From positions 1 through 5,261 of the forward strand of contig JAATVJ010000214.1 of the NCBI GenBank assembly GCA_014523515.1: a stretch of DNA of 5,261 nt, written 5' to 3'. Each line of letters begins with the position of its first letter. The stretch's first letter is position 1. Below, piece by piece: positions 1 through 4,939 of the stretch. The position numbers were made by a program, and so were the translations under genes. The stretch is from Nitrososphaerales archaeon TH1177. Lineage in GTDB: Archaea > Thermoproteota > Nitrososphaeria > Nitrososphaerales > Nitrososphaeraceae. The notes below the pieces were generated by a model that searched no databases, was not told the DNA's origin, and saw only the letters and a list, made by a program, of their open reading frames with translations.

Positions 1-597
1 ATATCTCCAATATTCATCTATTGATTTTGTAATACCAATCCTTCTAGTAGATAATATTAAATCAGGTTTAACATTTTCTTCTTCTTCTTCTTCTTCTTCT
101 ATGTATATTTCACTATTGATATCAGCTAAATTGTAATTATTATACTGTTTGTCTATACACAGTGCTTGTGCTATTTTTCCAGGTCCATTAGTTAGACTAT
201 ATATATCATGTACATTTCTATACTCTTTCATATATGGAATTCCTTCTTGCGGTTCTAAAGCTCGTAATAATACAGCACCTGCCATCTCTTTTGGTGACCT
301 TGCAGTAACATTGAAACAAAAATAATTTCCATAAATAAAATAAACATAAGACCTGCCCACAGGCCCAAACATAATCTGATTACCTTTTGTCATACCTTTG
401 AATGCATGACTAGCTTGATCATTTTTAAAGCCATATGCCTCTGTTTCTACTATGACACCTGAAATCTTTATTCTTTTTTTATTTTTTATTGTTATGATTC
501 TCACTAATTTTTTTCCTATCAAATCTTGCGCTACTACATTCGTCTCCCTCAAAAAAAAATTAGAATTAAGAATTTTTGAATTTCTCAATAATTTCAA
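1..597 (-). CDS. 3-methyladenine DNA glycosylase (AAG/MPG family), 3' end cut by window edge
   Basis: Base-excision repair enzyme that removes alkylated purines such as 3-methyladenine by cutting the N-glycosidic bond, leaving an abasic site. The first 199 residues are in the window; the family normally ends shortly after the RIGI...WRY stretch seen at the edge, so only a short tail should be missing. Visible family landmarks, numbered from TTG 597: the VAQDLIGKKLV opening (about 23-33), IVETEAYG with probable catalytic Glu53 and Tyr55, ASHAF with His64, MFGPVGRSYVYFIYG with Tyr86, CFNV with Asn96, LLRALEP with Arg112 and the LTNGPGK segment. These match the human AAG residues E125, Y127, H136, Y159, N169 and R182. 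There is no ATG between the upstream in-frame stop (604-606) and the conserved region, so the start is probably TTG at 597 or TTG at 588. An unusual run of eight Glu sits at residues 167-174. It is divergent from the protease gene. Confidence 0.93.
   Translation of the reverse strand, partial: MKLLRNSKILNSNFFLRETNVVAQDLIGKKLVRIITIKNKKRIKISGVIVETEAYGFKNDQASHAFKGMTKGNQIMFGPVGRSYVYFIYGNYFCFNVTARSPKEMAGAVLLRALEPQEGIPYMKEYRNVHDIYSLTNGPGKIAQALCIDKQYNNYNLADINSEIYIEEEEEEEENVKPDLILSTRRIGITKSIDEYWRY
76..99 (-). repeat. (GAA)8 trinucleotide run encoding poly-Glu in the glycosylase
   Basis: Eight consecutive GAA codons (TTC on the plus strand) encode eight glutamates between the NSEIYI and NVKPD segments of the glycosylase. 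The position lies between the conserved LTNGPGK core and the C-terminal RIGI motif, where the family has a variable loop. The perfect codon uniformity is typical of a slippage-prone microsatellite, and any change in copy number would remain in frame. Confidence 0.9.
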
Positions 598-608
598 TTC
601 CTTTTATG

Positions 609-623
609 ATAATAATAATAATA
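609..623. repeat. (ATA)5 short trinucleotide repeat in the divergent promoter region
   Basis: Five perfect ATA units lie just upstream of the proposed glycosylase starts, between its TATA-like box and start codon on the minus strand. It is short and could be compositional in such A+T-rich DNA. Confidence 0.6.
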
Positions 624-630
624 AGTATAA
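621..630 (-). promoter_or_regulatory. Possible TATA box for the glycosylase gene
   Basis: On the minus strand this reads TTATACTTAT. Its centre is about 28 bases upstream of TTG 597, the spacing expected for an archaeal TATA box with a leaderless or nearly leaderless transcript. The surrounding DNA is very A+T-rich, so a chance match is quite possible. Confidence 0.35.
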
Positions 631-668
631 GATAATTTGCATAATAATCAAGTAAGATATCTGATTGA

Positions 669-676
669 TTTAAATA
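669..676 (+). promoter_or_regulatory. Possible TATA box for the site-2 protease gene
   Basis: TTTAAATA lies about 27 bases upstream of position 700. At the usual archaeal TATA-to-start distance, transcription would begin near 697-700. That would favour a leaderless mRNA starting at the second TTG (700) rather than the first (694). The assignment rests on sequence and spacing only. Confidence 0.35.
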
Positions 677-693
677 GTCTTTGATAGTACTAA

Positions 694-1923
694 TTGTGTT
701 TGCAAAAAAATCTTGGTATAAGTTATGAATTAAAATTGCCTTTGATTCTCATCCATACTCCATTTGGATTAAAGTTTTTCGATAAAATAGCTAATTCAAA
801 ATTTGGCAAAATTTATGCAAAATTTAATATCTATTTAATGCCATTGATAACTGCTTTAGCTGTATTTCTAATTGTAGGATCTCTTCTAGTAATATTTTCT
901 AATGATTCTGCTAGGGAAGGTGTTCGTGAGATAGGCCCTCAAGGTAATCTATTAATTCCAGGTTTAAACCCTATACTACCTTGGACATATGGATGGATTG
1001 GATTGGTTGTTACGATAATAATTCATGAAGCAGGGCATGGTATTGTTGCCAGAGTTTACAACACCAAAGTAGAGTCCACTGGTGTTGTATTGTTTTTAGT
1101 GATACCAATAGGTGCATTTGTAAATATCCAACAAGATGAATTAAATAGAACTTCATTCAAACAAAAAAGTGCAATTCTTACTGCAGGACCTATGAACAAT
1201 ATGATACTTGCTGGTATCTGTTTTGGATTGTTATTTCTTTTAGTATCTTCACTTTCACCTATTTCAAATTCTTCACCAGATGAACCTGGTATCACTGTAT
1301 TAACAGTTGGAGAAAATTCTTTAGCACAATCTATTGGACTAGAAAAGGATTCTATTATTACTTTTATCAATAATGAACCAATAGAAGATGTTGTAGAGCT
1401 ACGAAATATTTTAAGGGATAATTTAGGAACCTCTATACAAATAAAGTGGCTGACAGAAGATAAAAGAGAACAAATTCAATCTGTTAACCTACCTGCATCT
1501 CTTCCAGAAAATAAAGGTGTATTAGGTGTTACTCTTGCAGATACATTTTTTGATCCAGTCTTAGTTTTAGACAGATACAAAAATCTCTTTTTAACTAATC
1601 CATTAGCAATACTTATGCCGCCAACTTTAGGGCAAAGTGCGATTCCATATTCTGATGTTATGTCATCTCAATATTCTTCAAGTATTTTTGGTCCAGCTTT
1701 TCCAATTATTGGAAATTTACTTTTCTGGATTTGGTTCATTAATTTTAATGTAGGAATATTCAATGCGCTTCCTATAACTATGTTAGATGGAGGTCAATGG
1801 TATGGTACATTACTAGAAAACAAAATTAAAACCAAAAGCAAAATTAAGCCATTTACTATTTTAAGTATAATATTTATAATAATTGTAATATTGGCATTTA
1901 GTTTACCATGGGTTTTAGCGTAA
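694..1923 (+). CDS. Site-2 protease family membrane zinc metalloprotease (M50) with PDZ-like domain
   Basis: Intramembrane metalloprotease of the S2P/RseP class, which cuts transmembrane segments of substrates such as membrane-tethered regulators; the substrate here is unknown. Numbered from TTG 694 (409 residues): a hydrophobic segment at about 48-70; a second at about 97-120 containing HEAGH (His111, Glu112, His115), the zinc-binding catalytic motif; hydrophobic segments near 125-138 and 163-188; a PDZ-like domain at about 198-268 (GITVLTVGENSLAQSIGL...); a hydrophobic stretch at about 338-358 leading into NALPITMLDGG with Asp365, the usual third zinc ligand; and a last membrane segment at 386-409. 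The catalytic set is complete, so it should be active. There is no ATG near the N-terminus: a TAA (691-693) lies directly before TTG 694, and TTG 700 is an equally good start. Some archaeal relatives carry an extra N-terminal helix that is absent here. It has its own promoter region, divergent from the glycosylase. Confidence 0.92.
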   Translation: MCLQKNLGISYELKLPLILIHTPFGLKFFDKIANSKFGKIYAKFNIYLMPLITALAVFLIVGSLLVIFSNDSAREGVREIGPQGNLLIPGLNPILPWTYGWIGLVVTIIIHEAGHGIVARVYNTKVESTGVVLFLVIPIGAFVNIQQDELNRTSFKQKSAILTAGPMNNMILAGICFGLLFLLVSSLSPISNSSPDEPGITVLTVGENSLAQSIGLEKDSIITFINNEPIEDVVELRNILRDNLGTSIQIKWLTEDKREQIQSVNLPASLPENKGVLGVTLADTFFDPVLVLDRYKNLFLTNPLAILMPPTLGQSAIPYSDVMSSQYSSSIFGPAFPIIGNLLFWIWFINFNVGIFNALPITMLDGGQWYGTLLENKIKTKSKIKPFTILSIIFIIIVILAFSLPWVLA

Positions 1924-1973
1924 GTTGATGATGCATATATATATTAGTATAGCAGTAAAATGATCTTATTGAA

Positions 1974-1980
1974 TTTTTTT
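1974..1980 (+). terminator. T7 run, possible archaeal terminator for the protease gene
   Basis: Seven consecutive T about 50 bases after the protease stop, with no stable stem in front. Archaeal RNA polymerase commonly ends at T-rich tracts without a hairpin, and FttA-type factors act on U-rich RNA, so the site is plausible on sequence and position alone. Confidence 0.4.
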
Positions 1981-2083
1981 GTTAATTGATAAAAATTTAA
2001 TGTTATATAGGACTAAAACTATATTAATGGAATAAGAAATATAATAGATACACAAGTTTCAATTTATGTCTATTGATTATTTC

Positions 2084-2093
2084 TTTTAAAATA
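2084..2093 (+). promoter_or_regulatory. Possible TATA box for the aCPSF1/FttA-like gene
   Basis: TTTTAAAATA lies about 50 bases before ATG 2140. With normal archaeal spacing, transcription would start around 2113-2116, giving a leader of about 25 bases that begins almost on the mini-ORF ATG at 2117. No other better-placed TATA-like element stands out in the 1924-2139 spacer, which is otherwise uniformly A+T-rich. Confidence 0.35.
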
Positions 2094-2116
2094 GATAAAT
2101 AATTGATATTGAACAA

Positions 2117-2134
2117 ATGAACAAAAAAATTTGA
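2117..2134 (+). other. Five-codon mini-ORF (MNKKI) in the leader of the FttA-like gene
   Basis: ATG AAC AAA AAA ATT TGA ends five bases before the ATG at 2140 and is in a different reading frame from the main gene. If transcription starts where the upstream TATA-like box predicts, this ATG would lie at or within a few bases of the 5' end, as in leaderless archaeal mRNAs. Such a short ORF can easily arise by chance; translation is not shown. Confidence 0.25.
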
Positions 2135-2139
2135 TAAAT

Positions 2140-4239
2140 ATGAAAAGAAATACTAATAATAATGATAATACTAATACTAATGAGAAAATCAACCATAATA
2201 ATGATTTAATAAATAATGGAAATAAAAGTGAGACAACAGATAGAATATCAAGGAATCCTAAATATGCTAATGAAGAGGAAGCACTAACAAAAACAATTCT
2301 CAATTCAGTTCCCAAAGAGTCACAAATTACTCTCGCTAGGTTTGAAGGGCCAAATATTGCTTTATACACTAAAAACCCTAAATTTTCTCTTACAGAATTG
2401 ACATATTATCTTTCATCTCTTTCAAAAACCTTGAAAAAAAGATTCATAGTTAGAACTGATAACTCAATAAGACTTCAAGAAGATAAGACAAGATCTATAG
2501 TTGCTAAAATATTACCTAAAGATGTCGTCGTTTCAGCCGTATTTTGTGATGATGCAACTGGTGAGGTAGTTTTAGAGGTTAATAAACCTGAAGCAATTGA
2601 TTCTGAAATTCTTATAAATATAGCTCATTCTACTGGATGGATAGCTCATTTACGACGTTCATCACATATTTCATCTAATAGTATAAAAAATATACATACA
2701 ATATTGAAAAGCTCCTCAAAGGAGAGAAGTAATTTTCTAAGAGAATTAGGTAAGAGAGTTTTTAGAGAACCATTAATCAAAAGAATAGATGAAACTTTTG
2801 AAAATGAAAAATTCTCAGAAAGGACTATAACAAATAGTAATAAACCAAATAAAATTTGGAATAGCAAAGAAGTTTATATTTTTTGTTTAGGAGGAGTAAA
2901 ACAAGTAGGACGTTCTTGTTTTCTTGTTGTAACATCTGAGAGCAAAATTATGTTAGATTGTGGTATTAATCCTGGAGAAAATAATGGCATAGATGCTTTC
3001 CCAAGAATAGATTGGCTTGATTGTCAGTTAGAAGATATAGATGCAATAGTTATTAGTCATGCTCATATAGATCATCAGGGATTCTTACCTACCTTATTTA
3101 AATATGGATACGATGGTCCAGTTTATTGTACTGAACCCACATTACCTCTAATGAATTTATTACAGTCTGATTCAGTAAAAATAGCGCAAAATAATGGTAT
3201 TTATTGTACATATGAAACTCGGGATATTAATGAGGTAATAAAACATTGCATCACCTTACCCTATGGTAAACCAACAGATATTTCACCAGATGTTACTATA
3301 ACACTCAATAACGCTGGTCACATTATGGGAAGTGCAACGGTACACTTGAATATTTCTGGAGCTCATAATATACTATATTCTGGTGATTACAAATATTCTA
3401 AAACTCAATTATTGGATTGCGCTGTTTCAAATTACCCTCGCGTAGAAACTTTGATTACAGAGAGTACTTATGGTGGTTCAAATGATGTGATGCCGGATCA
3501 AATAGTCGTTTACAATACTTTTACCGAGACAATTAATAAAACATTAACAAATGGTGGTAAAGTTCTTATTCCTGTGCCAGCAGTTGGTCGTGCCCAAGAA
3601 ATAATGCTGGTTTTAGATAAAGAAATGAAAGAAGGTAGATTGATTGAAGCGCCTATTTATATTGAGGGAATGATTTCAGAAGCAAGTTCCATACACATGT
3701 CATATGCACATTATCTAGGTCAAGATGTAAGACGATCTGTTTCCCAAGGCATTAACCCATTCCAATCAGAATATTTTACTGTAGTTAATGGATTAGGTAA
3801 ACGAGATGAGGTTTTGAATGATCCAAATCCTGCTATTATTATGGCTACTTCTGGTATGTTAGAAGGTGGACCTTCTGTTGAATATTTCAAAGAAATTGCT
3901 ACAAGATCAAATAACAAAATGATTTTTGTATCATATCAAATCAATGGTACATTGGGACGGAGAGTTCTAGATGGAAATATGAATGAAGTTAGTATGATGG
4001 ATAAAAATGGCAAAGTCAAAGTTATTCCCTTAAAATGTCAAACTCAAAAAATTGATGGGTTTAGTGGTCATAGTGATTTTAATCAGATCTTGAGTTTTGT
4101 TTCTAGAATAAAACCAAAGCGTGTTCTAGTAAATCACGGAGAACGTACAAAATCAGAAAATATTGCAAGTACAATTTATAATAAAATTGGAATTAGATCC
4201 TCTGTACCAGATAATAGAGAAATTATAAAATTGAGATAA
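2140..4239 (+). CDS. KH-domain beta-CASP ribonuclease, aCPSF1/FttA-like transcription termination factor (divergent)
   Basis: Archaeal homologue of the CPSF73 nuclease. In this family (aCPSF1/FttA) the protein binds U-rich RNA 3' ends, cleaves nascent transcripts and terminates transcription. Numbered from ATG 2140 (699 residues): Asn-rich tail at 1-45; KH-like region at about 50-170 (ITLARFEGPNIALYTKNP, then TGEVVLEVNKP); metallo-beta-lactamase fold from about 245 (CLGGVKQVGRSC, Asp273 in MLDCG, HAHIDH at 307-312, His394 in AGHIMGSA, Asp416 in SGDYKYS); beta-CASP motif A Glu441 (ESTYGG), PVPAVGRAQE, motif B His644 (GFSGHSD) and motif C His666 (VNHGE); and the family-type C-terminus ending IIKLR. 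All catalytic motifs are present. The GxxG loop of the second KH domain is not: residues 149-167 are about three residues shorter than expected. Typical members are about 635-650 residues; the excess is the tail plus a segment at about 211-245. A TTG at 2131 is in frame, but ATG 2140 is the natural start. A second, canonical copy elsewhere in the genome cannot be excluded. Confidence 0.93.
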   Translation: MKRNTNNNDNTNTNEKINHNNDLINNGNKSETTDRISRNPKYANEEEALTKTILNSVPKESQITLARFEGPNIALYTKNPKFSLTELTYYLSSLSKTLKKRFIVRTDNSIRLQEDKTRSIVAKILPKDVVVSAVFCDDATGEVVLEVNKPEAIDSEILINIAHSTGWIAHLRRSSHISSNSIKNIHTILKSSSKERSNFLRELGKRVFREPLIKRIDETFENEKFSERTITNSNKPNKIWNSKEVYIFCLGGVKQVGRSCFLVVTSESKIMLDCGINPGENNGIDAFPRIDWLDCQLEDIDAIVISHAHIDHQGFLPTLFKYGYDGPVYCTEPTLPLMNLLQSDSVKIAQNNGIYCTYETRDINEVIKHCITLPYGKPTDISPDVTITLNNAGHIMGSATVHLNISGAHNILYSGDYKYSKTQLLDCAVSNYPRVETLITESTYGGSNDVMPDQIVVYNTFTETINKTLTNGGKVLIPVPAVGRAQEIMLVLDKEMKEGRLIEAPIYIEGMISEASSIHMSYAHYLGQDVRRSVSQGINPFQSEYFTVVNGLGKRDEVLNDPNPAIIMATSGMLEGGPSVEYFKEIATRSNNKMIFVSYQINGTLGRRVLDGNMNEVSMMDKNGKVKVIPLKCQTQKIDGFSGHSDFNQILSFVSRIKPKRVLVNHGERTKSENIASTIYNKIGIRSSVPDNREIIKLR

Positions 4240-4274
4240 GAAATTCAAATTATTATAACTATACAATATGATTA

Positions 4275-4284
4275 TTTTATATAA
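4275..4284 (+). promoter_or_regulatory. Strong TATA box for the zinc-finger microprotein gene
   Basis: TTTTATATAA is the closest match to an archaeal TATA consensus in the window. It sits 51-60 bases before ATG 4335, predicting a start near 4305 and a leader of about 30 bases. It indicates that the small gene is transcribed on its own and is not only a tail of the FttA-like transcript. Confidence 0.55.
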
Positions 4285-4309
4285 ACAATAGACTTTTTAG
4301 GGAAGATTG

Positions 4310-4328
4310 CCTAATACTTTTGGTTAGG
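4310..4328 (+). other. Small leader hairpin overlapping the ribosome binding site of the zinc-finger gene
   Basis: CCTAA (4310-4314) pairs with TTAGG (4324-4328), with one extra T-G wobble inside and a loop of about seven bases. The AGGA at 4326-4329, five bases before the ATG, is the likely Shine-Dalgarno element and is partly inside the stem. The stem is weak, so any control of translation is a guess. Confidence 0.3.
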
Positions 4329-4334
4329 AAATAT

Positions 4335-4481
4335 ATGGCTATAAAATATAGATGTTTAGAATGTAATATTGTTCTTTCAGGTGAAGGGGCTTCTCGACAT
4401 TATCTTTCAAATCCTTCACATAAACTCGAAAAATTACCTCCTCCCCTTAAGCCAACGAAGAATAATAGAGGAGAGTATTGA
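4335..4481 (+). CDS. C2H2-type zinc-finger microprotein, 48 residues
   Basis: A short ORF that begins MAIKYRCLECNIVLSG and ends in GEY. It contains Cys7-x2-Cys10-x11-His22-x6-His29, a spacing compatible with one C2H2-type zinc finger, followed by a basic, proline-rich tail (LPPPLKPTKNN). Single-finger proteins of this size occur in Nitrososphaerota, but I cannot name a family. A good TATA box, an AGGA element five bases before ATG and the zinc-ligand pattern together support a real gene despite its length. Its stop lies six bases from the stop of the convergent UPF0147 gene. A role in nucleic-acid or protein binding is inferred from the fold only. Its position downstream of the FttA-like gene, about 95 bases away, does not prove a functional link. 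Confidence 0.72.
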   Translation: MAIKYRCLECNIVLSGEGASRHYLSNPSHKLEKLPPPLKPTKNNRGEY

Positions 4482-4506
4482 AATTACTTATTCTCTAATA
4501 CTCTCC
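4470..4506. terminator. Perfect 10-bp inverted repeat across two convergent gene ends, possible bidirectional terminator
   Basis: GGAGAGTATT (4470-4479) is exactly mirrored by AATACTCTCC (4497-4506) with a 17-base loop. The left arm covers the last codons of the zinc-finger gene; the right arm covers the last codons of UPF0147 on the other strand. No run of T follows on either strand, so it is not a bacterial-type terminator; it could protect 3' ends or pause polymerase. Confidence 0.4.
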
Positions 4507-4781
4507 AAAGTGGAGATTAATTGCCATATATTAGTACGAATATGTGACTGAATATGAGGATTTTGAGTAATATTCTCTAATAAACTTATAGCATTTGCAA
4601 CCCTTACTGAGATCTCACCGTTTCTTTCATCTCTTAATGTTGATAAAATTTCTTTCATTGAATTTTTAATACTCTTTGGAACAGTGTGATTTTTTAAAAT
4701 TGATTCTATTAGATTCATTGATTTTAATAGCTTTTCCTGATTGTCTCTTTTGCGCATTTCCTTTGTTTGTCTCATAGTCAT
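4488..4781 (-). CDS. UPF0147 family protein
   Basis: A 97-residue, mostly helical protein without a signal peptide or membrane segment. The pattern of the archaeal UPF0147 family is clear: a first helix (LLKSMNLIESILKN), then HTVPKSIKNSMKEILSTLRDE, then ISVRVANAISLLENITQNPHIQSHIRTNIWQLISTLESI, matching the family's conserved TVP...R, VR.A.AIS.L..I..DPN...H.R...W...S.LE order. The biochemical function of the family is not established to my knowledge. The length is near the usual 85-95 residues, with a slightly longer basic N-terminus. ATG 4781 is the first start; M3 (4775) and M9 (4757) are alternatives. It is convergent with the zinc-finger gene and lies 158 bases downstream of the ligase gene on the same strand, probably as a separate transcript given the terminator-like tract between. 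Confidence 0.9.
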   Translation of the reverse strand: MTMRQTKEMRKRDNQEKLLKSMNLIESILKNHTVPKSIKNSMKEILSTLRDERNGEISVRVANAISLLENITQNPHIQSHIRTNIWQLISTLESIRE

Positions 4782-4805
4782 GATATTATTTTGATATAAA
4801 AAAGT

Positions 4806-4813
4806 AATAAATA
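4806..4813 (-). promoter_or_regulatory. Possible TATA box for UPF0147
   Basis: On the minus strand this reads TATTTATT, preceded by CC, and is centred about 28 bases before ATG 4781, which would suit a leaderless mRNA. A second A+T element, TTTATATC (4793-4800), is too near the ATG for a leaderless start. The evidence is spacing and composition only. Confidence 0.35.
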
Positions 4814-4837
4814 GGTTTTTTATTTTTTTTAGTTGAC

Positions 4838-4855
4838 TTATTATTATTATTATTA
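4838..4855. repeat. (TTA)6 trinucleotide repeat in the ligase-UPF0147 spacer
   Basis: Six perfect TTA units about 60 bases upstream of the UPF0147 start. Together with the (ATA)5 run at 609-623 it shows that A+T triplet runs recur near gene starts in this window. It may be neutral microsatellite DNA. Confidence 0.75.
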
Positions 4856-4870
4856 TTTAGGTTTTTAAAC

Positions 4871-4888
4871 ATCTCTTATTGAAGAGAT
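4871..4888. other. Tight 7-bp hairpin (ATCTCTT-ATTG-AAGAGAT)
   Basis: Perfect seven-base arms with a four-base loop in the spacer between the ligase and UPF0147 genes. Read on the minus strand it comes immediately after the pyrimidine tract that follows the ligase gene, and about 90 bases before the UPF0147 ATG. It could mark the ligase 3' end, or be a binding site for a dimeric regulator upstream of UPF0147. Confidence 0.45.
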
Positions 4889-4905
4889 AGAAAAGAAAGA
4901 AAAAG
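4889..4905 (-). terminator. U-rich tract downstream of the DNA ligase gene, likely archaeal terminator
   Basis: On the minus strand, 17 bases consisting almost entirely of T with three C (CTTTTTCTTTCTTTTCT) start about 35 bases after the ligase stop codon. Runs like this are typical sites of archaeal transcription termination. It is directly followed by the hairpin at 4871-4888, the reverse of the hairpin-then-T order of bacterial intrinsic terminators. Confidence 0.5.
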
Positions 4906-4939
4906 CAGTCATTTTTTTGATGATTTTAGAATAATATAT

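Noticed and set aside
452..655. Plus-strand ORF of 67 codons with a hydrophobic N-terminus, upstream of the protease
   Set aside because: It is antisense to the conserved start of the glycosylase (VAQDLIGKKLV...), and its hydrophobicity comes from T-rich complement of Lys/Asn/Glu codons; it ends before the protease and is in another frame.
1056..1370. Minus-strand ORF of 104 codons within the protease gene
   Set aside because: It is antisense to the HEAGH-to-PDZ part of a well-supported protease; no family features.
2131..2139. TTG at 2131 as start of the FttA-like gene
   Set aside because: It would add only three residues (MIN); ATG 2140 follows directly and is the more natural start.
2070..2369. 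Minus-strand hydrophobic ORF of 99 codons
   Set aside because: It is antisense to the Asn-rich N-terminus of the FttA-like gene; the Leu/Val/Ile-rich sequence is the complement of AAT/AAC/GAT-type codons.
4369..4551. Plus-strand ORF of 60 codons
   Set aside because: It overlaps the zinc-finger gene in another frame and then runs antisense through the end of UPF0147; it has no recognisable features or start signals.
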